DNA from: a virus
Virus record (IMG/VR): IMGVR_UViG_3300042485_000423
Span: 1-37,325 of that record
Length of the DNA stretch: 37,325 nt
Strand: one strand, 5' to 3'
How positions within the stretch are numbered: position 1 is the stretch's first letter; each line of letters starts with the position of its first letter. Shown here one piece after another: positions 24,021 through 31,112 of this stretch. The notes beneath the pieces are model-generated. The model was not told where the DNA came from. It ran no database searches and saw only the letters and a list, made by a program, of their open reading frames with translations. The translations under genes and the position numbers were made by a program.

Positions 24021-24046
24021 TGACAAATACTCCCACTTTTTGTCAC
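24020..24046. terminator. Inverted repeat between convergent gene blocks
   Basis: Perfect arms GTGACAAA (24020-24027) and TTTGTCAC (24039-24046) enclose an 11-nt loop. A second pairing is possible between GTCACG (24042-24047) and CGTGAC (24064-24069). The position in the 64-bp gap between the plus-strand and minus-strand blocks suggests a bidirectional terminator, but neither side has a clear U-tract. Confidence 0.45.
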
Positions 24047-24084
24047 GAAAAATGATGTCATAACGTGACGAAACCAACCTGTTT

Positions 24085-24645
24085 TCACCTAAAGCTCTGC
24101 CAGTTAAAGAAAAAGCCCTTGCCAGCCTCATTTATCCTGGAGATTACTGGTTTAGGTAGCAACTCCTTCAGCCTGTTCTTCGGGTGATTGGTAATAATGA
24201 TCGTTGGTATCTTCGCCATATAGCGTTCATCTATGATTCGCTTTAGCTTTCGCTGCCCATACTCGGTCTTGACGCAGGAATCTAGCTCGTCAATCACCAG
24301 TAGGGAAGCCCCAGAGAAGGCCTCCATGACATTACGTTCGCTCGTAGCATCATTGTCACCGCTGAAGGATGATCTAAGTTCCTCCAGCATCTTGTCTGCC
24401 GTGGTGTAGGTAGCTGGCATGATCTTATTTACGCCAAAAACATACTGTGTGCGCTCTTTCTGGAGCTTGGCTAGTTCATAGCTCATTCTGGTCTTGCCCG
24501 TCCCACAATCGCCCACAAAGACCGCTATGCCACCAGCCTTCATTAGCTGCCGTGCCTCGTCAAAGTGAGCCAGCCAGCCATCGCCAACGCAATCCTCTGG
24601 TTTTGTGTCTTTAAGTCTTGCGGGGAAGCCCCTTAGTGTTGCCAT
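24085..24645 (-). CDS. DnaC-like helicase loader (AAA+ ATPase)
   Basis: This 186-aa ATPase has Walker A GDCGTGKT (residues 45-52) and Walker B LLVIDE (D119-E120), with a sensor-type TNHPKNRL and a final arginine-containing ISRINEAG. It is the DnaC/DnaI type that loads replicative helicase on DNA. ATG 24645 is chosen because AGGAG lies 8 nt upstream; an upstream ATG at 24720 lacks one and overlaps the previous gene more. It is the last gene of the leftward operon. With no phage helicase visible, it probably recruits the host DnaB. Confidence 0.85.
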   Translation of the reverse strand: MATLRGFPARLKDTKPEDCVGDGWLAHFDEARQLMKAGGIAVFVGDCGTGKTRMSYELAKLQKERTQYVFGVNKIMPATYTTADKMLEELRSSFSGDNDATSERNVMEAFSGASLLVIDELDSCVKTEYGQRKLKRIIDERYMAKIPTIIITNHPKNRLKELLPKPVISRINEAGKGFFFNWQSFR

Positions 24646-24967
24646 TTGCTTGTCTCCTTGTCTGTGGTTTGGTAAATATATGGTAGGAAGCATAGCCCTG
24701 TTCCTTCGGTGCTTGGACATTCTTAATCCAATCGTTCACCTGGGAGGGTGCTAGTGTCTTAGCTTCTTCTGTGTCAAGCATAAGCTCTAGGGCAGAGCTG
24801 AATGAGATACCCCTAGAGCAAGCCAGCTTATGTATGCGTCTGTGTGTCTCTGGCAGCAGCATTACCTTCTTGCCGATCTTCTCCTTGTTGATCGGGTCGG
24901 CTACTCTGCTGGGGACAAACCGATACTTCTTCGGGTCTATCTTTGGGACGTTTGAAAATGAGTTCAT
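24611..24967 (-). CDS. Hypothetical protein with a ribbon-helix-helix-like segment
   Basis: This 118-aa basic protein is predicted from the ATG at 24967; a start at 24994 is possible. Residues about 35-65 (GKKVMLLPETHRRIHKLACS, then RGISFSSALELMLD) have the strand-helix-helix pattern of ribbon-helix-helix DNA-binding proteins. It overlaps the helicase loader start by 35 bp and the GTG-start gene upstream almost wholly. A replication-initiation accessory role is possible by position. Confidence 0.6.
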   Translation of the reverse strand: MNSFSNVPKIDPKKYRFVPSRVADPINKEKIGKKVMLLPETHRRIHKLACSRGISFSSALELMLDTEEAKTLAPSQVNDWIKNVQAPKEQGYASYHIFTKPQTRRQANGNTKGLPRKT

Positions 24968-25025
24968 AATTATCTTGATATGCTTTGTGGTCATTTACTC
25001 TTGACCAATCACCCTTGTGGCTCAC
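24828..25025 (-). CDS. Possible overlapping small gene (KGDWSRVNDHKAYQDNYELIF)
   Basis: This 65-aa protein starts at GTG 25025, whose GTGA overlaps the stop of the upstream gene. Residues 4-24 match a pattern, KGDxSRVxxHxAYxxNYxxIF, which I recognise from tiny phage proteins. The remaining 40 residues are low-quality sequence overlapping the neighbouring gene in another frame, so it may be a genuine dual-frame gene or only a short peptide. Confidence 0.4.
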   Translation of the reverse strand: MSHKGDWSRVNDHKAYQDNYELIFKRPKDRPEEVSVCPQQSSRPDQQGEDRQEGNAAARDTQTHT

Positions 25026-25255
25026 GGATTGCCTCCTTTCACAACTGCTAATGCTTCGGTTGCTATACTTGTTGGATCTTCTTCACCGAATCTACCTTGG
25101 TAGTCTGCGATTCTTTCCATTGCATCTATAAGCATATCCCGTTGCCGTTCTAGCTTCCTCGCAAAGTCAATCTTAACCCTGCCAGTTCCGCTTGGTGGCA
25201 AATCCATAAAAGGCTGCATGATTTCGTTCATATCTGTTTCTGGTGTATCTGTCAT
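25022..25255 (-). CDS. Hypothetical acidic helical protein
   Basis: This 77-aa protein has a disordered N-terminus with Thr, Pro and Asp, then a helix (RKLERQRDMLIDAMERIADY). Short helical phage proteins with the LERQRDxLxxALExIxDY pattern are common and unassigned. It follows the methyltransferase and couples to the GTG gene. Confidence 0.6.
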   Translation of the reverse strand: MTDTPETDMNEIMQPFMDLPPSGTGRVKIDFARKLERQRDMLIDAMERIADYQGRFGEEDPTSIATEALAVVKGGNP

Positions 25256-25259
25256 TTCT

Positions 25260-26132
25260 TTATTCTTTTAATAGTTTCCATGCAAGTGCAGCCACTGCTG
25301 GAACTTGTCCATTTCCAATGGCTTTAAGTCTGTCCACTCTAGAGGCCACCCCATTAGCCACTCGACGAATGTCGGATTCAGAGTCCCACCATTCCACTCT
25401 TCTGGTGTTGTTCCCCGAATTAGTGGTGAGTTCCCTAACATTTTTTGCATCTTGCCATTCGGAGTTCCTGCTGCATCCTCGTTCGCTGATGGAGTTGGAT
25501 ACATTGCCACTGTTCTCGCTAATCCTATGCTTCCAGAAACTCCCTGATTGCTGATCTTTCGCAGTTTGCCAGACTTTAGCATGATTAGCTTGGTGTTGTC
25601 GTTTAGAATCGCTCCCATCGTTGCATCGGCGCACGTTGGAGTCGGTAGCAAGAATCCAGATTCTGTCTCGTCTATGAGGAGCGGAGACATGATGCGCTCC
25701 AACAATACCCCACTTCGCATCATACCCCATTTCGGTAAGGTCAGCGAGGACGGTGCTAAGTCCTCTTCCCACAAGCATTGGTGAGTTTTCCACGAAAGCG
25801 TATTTAGGTCGAACTTCACCGATGATTCTCGCCATGTGTTTCCACATACCGCTTCTTGATCCTTCAATTCCTGCACCTTTACCTGCTGCGGATATGTCTT
25901 GGCACGGGAAACCTCCGCAGATAACATCAACTTTTCCTCGCCAAGGTGTTCCATCGAAGGTTTGCACATCGTCCCAGATTGGGAACTTTGGCAAGATTCC
26001 ATCTCGCTGTCTTTGGAGCAAGACTTTTTGGCAGTAAGGTTCAATCTCGACAGCACAAACTGTGGTATGTCCGAGAAGCATTCCACCGAGAATTCCTCCC
26101 CCTGCTCCTGAAAATAAATGTAGCTCATTCAC
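25260..26132 (-). CDS. DNA (cytosine-5) methyltransferase
   Basis: This 290-aa C5-methyltransferase transfers a methyl group from S-adenosylmethionine to cytosine in DNA. Motif I is FSGAGGG (residues 7-13), motif IV GGFPCQ with catalytic C77, motif VI ENSP (E115-N116), motif VIII RRDRIW, and motif X RLKAIGNGQVPAVAAL near the end. GTG 26132 is chosen because AAGGAG lies 5 nt upstream (26143-26138); a TTG at 26147 would place that site inside the gene. No restriction enzyme is near, so it is probably an orphan protecting phage DNA from host nucleases. A second long frame lies on top of it. Confidence 0.9.
   Translation of the reverse strand: MNELHLFSGAGGGILGGMLLGHTTVCAVEIEPYCQKVLLQRQRDGILPKFPIWDDVQTFDGTPWRGKVDVICGGFPCQDISAAGKGAGIEGSRSGMWKHMARIIGEVRPKYAFVENSPMLVGRGLSTVLADLTEMGYDAKWGIVGAHHVSAPHRRDRIWILATDSNVRRCNDGSDSKRQHQANHAKVWQTAKDQQSGSFWKHRISENSGNVSNSISERGCSRNSEWQDAKNVRELTTNSGNNTRRVEWWDSESDIRRVANGVASRVDRLKAIGNGQVPAVAALAWKLLKE
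25268..26128 (-). CDS. Overlapping 286-codon frame within the methyltransferase gene
   Basis: This 286-aa frame is offset by 1 from the methyltransferase. It starts at ATG 26128, 4 bases after the GTG of the methyltransferase, and ends 8 bp before it. The same AAGGAG serves both starts (spacings 5 and 9), and the ATG overlaps the RuvC stop (ATGA). Residues 112-140 (LSWKTHQCLWEEDLAPSS, then LPKWGMMRSG), 160-169 (LLPTPTCADA) and 246-268 (NGGTLNPTFVEWLMGWPLEW) match a phage-associated protein family that I recognise by these motifs. A dual-coding gene is likely. Its biochemical role is unknown to me; the alternative is over-annotation of a conserved methyltransferase shadow. Confidence 0.6.
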   Translation of the reverse strand: MSYIYFQEQGEEFSVECFSDIPQFVLSRLNLTAKKSCSKDSEMESCQSSQSGTMCKPSMEHLGEEKLMLSAEVSRAKTYPQQVKVQELKDQEAVCGNTWRESSVKFDLNTLSWKTHQCLWEEDLAPSSLTLPKWGMMRSGVLLERIMSPLLIDETESGFLLPTPTCADATMGAILNDNTKLIMLKSGKLRKISNQGVSGSIGLARTVAMYPTPSANEDAAGTPNGKMQKMLGNSPLIRGTTPEEWNGGTLNPTFVEWLMGWPLEWTDLKPLEMDKFQQWLHLHGNY

Positions 26133-26787
26133 TTTGTCTCCTTCCAAATTCTGCGATTAAGCAAGCGTCAATGATCCCATCGTGTAGTTTCTTACCCTTT
26201 GGTTTCAGCGTGGGAAACTTCTCGTCTTTCCAGTTGGCCAACGCAAAAGCCTGCTCGCTTTCTTTGCTGGCTGCAATCTTAGTTTTACCCATCAGTTCCT
26301 TCTGCCATTGCCTTGCCTGGATGCCGTGCCAATGAAGGTTCTTAGTCTCCATTAGCCCACGCAGGCTATGAAAGCTGGATGCCATAGACAACGCAGCTCC
26401 AAGGCTCTTGCTTCCACAAGGTTCTTCGATGTAATACGTGGCGTAGTTCAACCTTCCGTGCATCTCTTTTATCAGCCAAAGATTGACTGCCTGAATATCA
26501 ATCTCGTTCTTACCCTTGCGTTCTTTGCACGGCATTGGGGTCATGGCGATTATCCCACCCGTCTGCTGGCTAAGGATAACGATACCCCCAGATAGCCCGT
26601 TATCAATACCAACAACGCATGGTTTCACGGCGTATTCTTCAACCGTGTGTCCAAACGCATCGAGCATATTCTTTGCGTCAATAACGTCTATCTCCTTGGT
26701 TACGTGGTTAGGGTAGTTGGCAATGGTGTAGTGGACAATATCATCATCGCCCATCAGTTTGCCGTCAACGTAGATTTGCGTTTTCAT
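26125..26787 (-). CDS. RuvC-like Holliday junction resolvase
   Basis: This 220-aa RNase H-fold nuclease has acidic positions at D62 (VVGIDNGLSGGIVIL), E121/E122 (YYIEEP) and D203/D207 (KLHDGIIDACLIAEFGRR), the RuvC arrangement. It would resolve branched DNA before packaging. About 55 N-terminal residues precede the RuvC core and are not recognised. It overlaps the methyltransferase frames at its 3' end and the upstream gene by 4 bp. Confidence 0.8.
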   Translation of the reverse strand: MKTQIYVDGKLMGDDDIVHYTIANYPNHVTKEIDVIDAKNMLDAFGHTVEEYAVKPCVVGIDNGLSGGIVILSQQTGGIIAMTPMPCKERKGKNEIDIQAVNLWLIKEMHGRLNYATYYIEEPCGSKSLGAALSMASSFHSLRGLMETKNLHWHGIQARQWQKELMGKTKIAASKESEQAFALANWKDEKFPTLKPKGKKLHDGIIDACLIAEFGRRQSE

Positions 26788-26996
26788 ATCGTGTCGATCC
26801 CGTGGTATTCGTTGAGGATATTGTCGGTGGCGGATCGGAGGATCTCTCGCACTTCGTCAAGGGTGTAGTCATGGAATGAATGATCTGGTATCCAATGCTT
26901 GATATAGGCAAGGATGCCTTCGGTCGAGTAAGTCGGTTCTTCTGGATCGTTGTCTGGTGGGGCGGTATATCGTCTTAAATCCTCTGATTCTGGCAT
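26784..26996 (-). CDS. Hypothetical small acidic protein
   Basis: This 70-aa protein (DLRRYTAPPDNDPEEPTYST, then a helical C-terminus) overlaps the RuvC-like gene by 4 bp (ATGA). No family is recognised; the leftward operon context suggests a replication accessory. Confidence 0.6.
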   Translation of the reverse strand: MPESEDLRRYTAPPDNDPEEPTYSTEGILAYIKHWIPDHSFHDYTLDEVREILRSATDNILNEYHGIDTI

Positions 26997-27035
26997 AATT
27001 TTTCAGGTTAGTTGTATTGCGTAACACTTTCTTGT

Positions 27036-27248
27036 TCAATCCCATTCGGCAACGAATACCTGCCCTAGCAAGTGGTCATCATCCCAGCAGTAGTATAGGT
27101 TGCCTACGATGTGCCTGACGTTCTGCCAATCATCTGGCTCGGAATACGGCTTAATGATTGAACCATCTTGGTCGTTGATTGCTTCAATGAAGCGAAGGTT
27201 TCTTTTCCCAGTTTTTGTTTGTTCTAGTATGTGTGGGTATTTGTCCAT
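27036..27248 (-). CDS. Hypothetical small protein
   Basis: This 70-aa protein has aromatic-rich segments (VGNLYYCWDDDHLLGQVFVA). It starts 3 bp after the upstream gene's stop. No family is recognised. Confidence 0.55.
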   Translation of the reverse strand: MDKYPHILEQTKTGKRNLRFIEAINDQDGSIIKPYSEPDDWQNVRHIVGNLYYCWDDDHLLGQVFVAEWD

Positions 27249-27250
27249 GA

Positions 27251-27493
27251 TTATGATAGGTAGTTGATCCAGCTTCCGCCTTCGTATTTAATTGGTGATA
27301 AGCCAAGTTCAAGTCTGGCAAAGTCAATTAGCTTTTGGCATCGTCTTGCCTGGCTTGTCTTATAAGGTGCTGGCTGGGTGTATTGTTCGTTTATGGTAAA
27401 TTGCCAATCAAAGCCGCCACAATAAATCAATTTTGATACTCTTGCTTTGGCTTTTTTGATGGCGCGTTTCTTTGTGTTCGTGTGGACGCTCAA
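27251..27493 (-). CDS. Hypothetical small protein with a TTG start
   Basis: This 80-aa protein begins at TTG, whose TTGA overlaps the upstream stop, as in the spanin gene. The N-terminus is basic (TKKRAIKKAKARVSKL). The body (YGGFDWQF-like segment, YKTSQARRCQKLIDFARLEL) is compact. No ATG is available in this frame; an internal TTG is another possible start. Confidence 0.5.
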   Translation of the reverse strand: MSVHTNTKKRAIKKAKARVSKLIYCGGFDWQFTINEQYTQPAPYKTSQARRCQKLIDFARLELGLSPIKYEGGSWINYLS

Positions 27494-27702
27494 GCCGCCT
27501 TGCCTCCTTTGAGAAAGTAAGCTGCGTAACGCTTGCCGTTCTTAATGACTTCCTTCTTGGCAATCTCCCAGCCCTCGTTCTTGAGTTCGTGGATGCGTGA
27601 TGCAAGTCGCAAGCAACCATGTCGTTCAAGGGAGTCGAGTGCTGTGATCTTACGGCCTCGGATTAGGTCATTCAATATCATTTGGTTTTGTGTCTTTTTC
27701 AT
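27490..27702 (-). CDS. Winged helix-turn-helix protein
   Basis: This 70-aa protein contains ITALDSLERHGCLRLASRIH followed by ELKNEGWEIAKKEVIKNGKR, the helix-turn-helix and wing of a small family common in phage genomes (HTH_55-like, by recollection). It is a probable DNA-binding regulator or structural accessory of the leftward operon. Confidence 0.7.
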   Translation of the reverse strand: MKKTQNQMILNDLIRGRKITALDSLERHGCLRLASRIHELKNEGWEIAKKEVIKNGKRYAAYFLKGGKAA

Positions 27703-27721
27703 ATTGGTTTCTATTTGTTTG

Positions 27722-28000
27722 TTAATAACGTGAGCATTTCAAGCCTGTTTCAAAGTCAATGTTAAGTTCAGAAGTGTGCCGCCACATTTCAAAGCCGTCT
27801 GGGAACAAGACTACAACGCAATCGCATCCCCTGACAGTTTCGCATTGTAGATCCCACAAGTGCTTCTCGCTCTTAGCAATGATCGGGTTCTTGTGGTCAA
27901 CCTTATAGACTACGGTAAGACTTTCATAGCCTAGCTTGGTAGCATCTTCTGGTTGCAATACTTTGTAGCCGTTGGTGTGGAATAATGGTTCGATTTTCAT
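27722..28000 (-). CDS. Hypothetical protein
   Basis: This 92-aa beta-rich protein includes VRGCDCVVVLFPDGFEMW. It couples to the HNH gene through an ATGA overlap (27997-28000). No family is recognised. Confidence 0.55.
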   Translation of the reverse strand: MKIEPLFHTNGYKVLQPEDATKLGYESLTVVYKVDHKNPIIAKSEKHLWDLQCETVRGCDCVVVLFPDGFEMWRHTSELNIDFETGLKCSRY

Positions 28001-28467
28001 AGATTGTTTGGTATAGTAGCTTTAATAGCTTGGATATAATAATTTATTGGCATTGGTTCAACTTTTTTTCTTTTAGCTTGTTTTAAATGTAAGTGCCTAT
28101 CTGCATGATGCCTTTTGCAAAACCAAACCAAGTCTAATGGTTTAGAATAATCTTCGTGATGACCTTCTGATCTTTCTTCGCCACAAATTTGACATGGTTT
28201 TTGAGTAATAATTCCTGATGATAATGCCGCTCTTATTTCTTTATAGATTTGAGTTCTTGGATGCTTGGCGTATCGTAATTGTTTTAGTCTTACTCTTTCT
28301 TTTTCTTTCTCTACCCATTTAGGATCAAGTTTATTTCTTTCTAATTGCAAAGCCGCATCTTTTCTGGCACAATCTCGACATTTATTTAAATGACCATCGG
28401 CCATTTGTTTATGTGGATAAAATTCATCAAGTTCTTTTTCTATTTTGCATTTGAAACATTTTTTCAT
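27997..28467 (-). CDS. HNH-type endonuclease with zinc ribbon
   Basis: This 156-aa protein has an N-terminal zinc ribbon (CFKCKIEKELDEFY, then NKCRDC). A basic linker leads to an HNH region CQICGEERSEGHHEDYSKP followed by LVWFCKRHHADRH. The HHEDY...HH pattern fits phage HNH nucleases that act on DNA as homing or packaging-associated enzymes. ATG 28467 is chosen; a TTG at 28485 is possible. The gene is clearly more A+T-rich than its neighbours, suggesting recent acquisition. Confidence 0.8.
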   Translation of the reverse strand: MKKCFKCKIEKELDEFYPHKQMADGHLNKCRDCARKDAALQLERNKLDPKWVEKEKERVRLKQLRYAKHPRTQIYKEIRAALSSGIITQKPCQICGEERSEGHHEDYSKPLDLVWFCKRHHADRHLHLKQAKRKKVEPMPINYYIQAIKATIPNNL

Positions 28468-28520
28468 AGGCGAAAATAATATCAAAACGAACTAAAATGT
28501 AAAGCATTTATTTGTCCGTT

Positions 28521-28919
28521 TTAGAAAGGCACATCTTCGAAGTCATCTTCCTGGCTGCTTGCTGGACGGCTAGTGGCAGCTTGTGGTCTGCTTCCACCGT
28601 CACGCTTGCTGTCAAGAAACTGCATATTGTCAACTACAAGGGTCATCATAGAGCGTTTCTGCCCTGTTGCCTTGTCATCCCACTTCTCCTCCTTCAAACG
28701 CCCTTCCACGAACAAGCCTGAGCCTTTCTGGATAAACTTGGCAGCGTTCTCGGCAGTCATTCCGAACATGACGAGCGGCATGAATAGCGTTTCGTCCTTA
28801 TTCTTGTGGTTTGCTGATACGGCGATGGTTGTTTTTCCAACTGCCGTCCCACTAGGGGTATGCTTTAGCTCAACGTCCTTCGTAAGCCGTCCGATAATTT
28901 GTGTTTTCTGATAATTCAT
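28521..28919 (-). CDS. ssb: Single-stranded DNA-binding protein
   Basis: This 132-aa OB-fold protein has an N-terminus like bacterial SSB (IIGRLTKDVELKHTPSGTAV), the core GLFVEGRLKEEKW and the acidic tail EDDFEDVPF used to bind partner proteins. It coats ssDNA during replication and recombination. It is followed 4 bp downstream of the exonuclease gene, in a recombination cluster with RecE-like and RecT-like genes. Confidence 0.93.
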   Translation of the reverse strand: MNYQKTQIIGRLTKDVELKHTPSGTAVGKTTIAVSANHKNKDETLFMPLVMFGMTAENAAKFIQKGSGLFVEGRLKEEKWDDKATGQKRSMMTLVVDNMQFLDSKRDGGSRPQAATSRPASSQEDDFEDVPF

Positions 28920-28923
28920 TTGT

Positions 28924-29736
28924 TTATGCCCATGCAGGCGGATTGATTTCTAATACATTCTCATGCTTTGGCGAGAACTTTTTACTGAAAACTGCACTTT
29001 GCCACTTAGCAACAGCGTTCATATAGCCCTCACGCCCTTTCTCAATGAAGGAATCTGATAAGCGAACGACTGCCATCTCATGCGGGTAAGTATCCTCAAT
29101 AAACAGAAATTCAAACGACTGTTTAGGTTCGCCATCGCTTAGACCATTGACCAGATCGAGATATAAAGCAGCCTGCCAATGGTAGCCCATGTTATAGACC
29201 AGCCTTTGCATATCGGCAGCATCGCCAATGTTTGAAGTCACTTTAAGGTCAACCAGCGTCTCGCCTCGGTGCGGCAGAATATCCACCATGCCCTTGATAA
29301 GCGTTTCCCCGATCTTTCCGAACGCTGCAACTTCGTAGTCACAAGCACCCAGCCCGAACACGTATTCTGATTCCATCACCAGCTCACGAATATCTTCGCC
29401 TCGCTTCCAATCTGGTTCTTTAAGGATCGTGATTCCCTTGGCCTGCATCTCACGCTTCCATTCCTTCGCCTCGTTTGTCCGAAACTCGTCATATTTTGAC
29501 AAGCTGAACTGGTTATCAACTACGTCTGGCGTAAGGCACAAGGCATGAACAAAGCTGCCAAAGTTCATGCGGTCTGTAACCTCAAACTTAGACCCGTTAA
29601 ACCACTTATATGGTGATTTGTTGAACTGCCAAAGCAGGCTCTTGCTCACGGGTGCTTTAAGGTTCTCTGGAGTTGCGGTAATATCGTAGTATTCCTGCCC
29701 CATCCCTCGGTGTAATCCTAGTGTTATGTCTTTCAT
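28924..29736 (-). CDS. RecE/Exo VIII-like PD-(D/E)xK exonuclease
   Basis: This 270-aa protein has the exonuclease VIII-like core: SKSLLWQF and FGSFVHALCL near the N-terminus, E135, D152 (KGMVDIL), D163-L-K165 (LVDLKVT) and the helix GYHWQAALYLD. Exo VIII-type enzymes resect 5' ends at double-strand breaks for annealing by RecT. The pair RecE plus RecT plus SSB is contiguous here. Confidence 0.82.
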   Translation of the reverse strand: MKDITLGLHRGMGQEYYDITATPENLKAPVSKSLLWQFNKSPYKWFNGSKFEVTDRMNFGSFVHALCLTPDVVDNQFSLSKYDEFRTNEAKEWKREMQAKGITILKEPDWKRGEDIRELVMESEYVFGLGACDYEVAAFGKIGETLIKGMVDILPHRGETLVDLKVTSNIGDAADMQRLVYNMGYHWQAALYLDLVNGLSDGEPKQSFEFLFIEDTYPHEMAVVRLSDSFIEKGREGYMNAVAKWQSAVFSKKFSPKHENVLEINPPAWA

Positions 29737-29903
29737 GGTTTTTTAGTTAGTAGTGCTTCTGAATGTTTGATAGCTTCCTGCTTCGTTTCGTAGCAAAGGT
29801 TGTTGTCCATATTGAACTTGTCGATTCGATCACCCTGCCAGATCATCGTGTAATACTTTGATGGCAACAGGTTTGGTATGTAGTATGTTTCTCCTTCTTC
29901 CAT
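29733..29903 (-). CDS. Small hypothetical protein between RecT and RecE genes
   Basis: This 56-aa protein starts at ATG 29903, with AAGGA 7 nt upstream and just after the RecT stop. It has an acidic start, an aromatic core (IPNLLPSKYYTMIWQGDRID) and a basic tail. It overlaps the exonuclease gene by 4 bp. It may be a recombination accessory. Confidence 0.6.
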   Translation of the reverse strand: MEEGETYYIPNLLPSKYYTMIWQGDRIDKFNMDNNLCYETKQEAIKHSEALLTKKP

Positions 29904-29907
29904 AGCT

Positions 29908-30651
29908 TTATCCTTCTTCTGATTCGTCAATTAGTTGTTGCAGGCTCTTTCTGCGTTCTGGCTTAGGTGTTTCCTTGACTGGTTCTGGATCACCCCAAAG
30001 AACATCTGCGGTTTCAACCTCAATAACCTCTGGCTCTGGCTCTGGCTCAATCTTCTTGTTGCCAGTAATCGGGCTGATCGGGGTAACATTGCGTGGCGGC
30101 TCGGCAAAGTCACGCACTTCATCTTGTGTGTAGAAACCAAGGCTCAAGTCAGAAGCATATGCTCTGCTCCAAAAGGACGCTGCACGGTAGCGAAGCATTT
30201 GTCCTGGCATCGTTAGCCACTTGCTTCCGTTCTTGGTTGACCAGCCTTCTTTCTTTGCCATCTCAAGGGTGATTTTCTCGCCTTTAAGCTCCTGCCCAGA
30301 TTGTTTATCCGTAGCAACGGCATAGCAGCTAGAAGGGGCATCCTCGTCGTCAAATACGAATCTCAAGGGAGAGTATCTTCCGCATGAGTTAATCATCCCG
30401 ATCAAGGCCGTAGCACTCCAAGAAGGTCTGCCGTGAATGATAGCTAGGTTTTGAGCCACCATCAAAGGATCGAGACGGGTGCGCTTGGCTACGTTGATAG
30501 CAATAGCGCAGTTGGCTACGTTACCAATGAAGTCTTTAGGGACTAGTGTTGACGCTGAAAGCATCTTTGCTTGGCGTTGGATTAGCTCAAATGACCGTGT
30601 TTCAGCATCGGCAATGGCTAGGGCGTTGTTTTCGTGTTGTTCGTTTTCCAT
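29908..30651 (-). CDS. recT: RecT-family single-strand annealing protein
   Basis: This 247-aa protein has the RecT-type features: NVAKRTRLDPLMVAQNLAII early, GRPSWSATALIGMI, a middle beta-rich core, and the C-terminal LRYRAASFWSRAYASDLSLG. The extreme C-terminus (Glu/Pro-rich, PEPEPEVIEVE) is a disordered tail. It anneals complementary strands in the exonuclease-driven pathway encoded next door. The leader is G-poor and lacks an SD. Confidence 0.85.
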   Translation of the reverse strand: MENEQHENNALAIADAETRSFELIQRQAKMLSASTLVPKDFIGNVANCAIAINVAKRTRLDPLMVAQNLAIIHGRPSWSATALIGMINSCGRYSPLRFVFDDEDAPSSCYAVATDKQSGQELKGEKITLEMAKKEGWSTKNGSKWLTMPGQMLRYRAASFWSRAYASDLSLGFYTQDEVRDFAEPPRNVTPISPITGNKKIEPEPEPEVIEVETADVLWGDPEPVKETPKPERRKSLQQLIDESEEG

Positions 30652-30672
30652 ATTTGTTTGTCTTTCGTTTTG

Positions 30673-31053
30673 TTATTGGTTTGTATTCTCAAGAGAGTTA
30701 TTTGGAGTGTATTCCTCAGCGACTAGACACGGCACAAGTTTGCTTACATCATCGAGAATCGCTCTCAAGCGGTAAGCATGGCTCGGCCTTTCTGACATTG
30801 CTGCCACCCTAGAACGAGCATGGCAAACCTGCTGGGCAGACTTCCAGCCCACAAGCTCGGATGTTTCCCTCAAGGTCGCTGCTCTGCTCCACAATGTCGC
30901 AATGATGTTCCTCGGCGTGGTCGAGCTATGCTGGTGATTGCCACCTAGCACAAAGTCTGGGTCGGCAGAGTAGTGCTTGCAAACGATGCTCACAAGGGTT
31001 TTGAACTCACCATCTGGCAGTTCCTCAAATCGTTTATTCGTTGTCTTTTTCAT
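30673..31053 (-). CDS. DnaA domain IV-like DNA-binding protein (putative)
   Basis: In this 126-aa protein, residues about 20-100 have the layout of DnaA domain IV: an initial helix with YSADPDFVLGG, then TTPRNIIATLWSRAATL, then the helix-turn-helix-like LRETSELVGWKSAQQVCHAR and a following helix HAYRLRAILDDV. Domain IV contacts DnaA boxes. The rest of DnaA is absent. If real, this protein could bind a phage origin or mimic the host initiator. The match is by pattern only. Confidence 0.5.
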   Translation of the reverse strand: MKKTTNKRFEELPDGEFKTLVSIVCKHYSADPDFVLGGNHQHSSTTPRNIIATLWSRAATLRETSELVGWKSAQQVCHARSRVAAMSERPSHAYRLRAILDDVSKLVPCLVAEEYTPNNSLENTNQ

Positions 31054-31112
31054 CTTTTCTCAATTACTTGTGCGGGTTTATCGCCTCAAGAGCGTTTCCC
31101 GTCAATTCTTTT

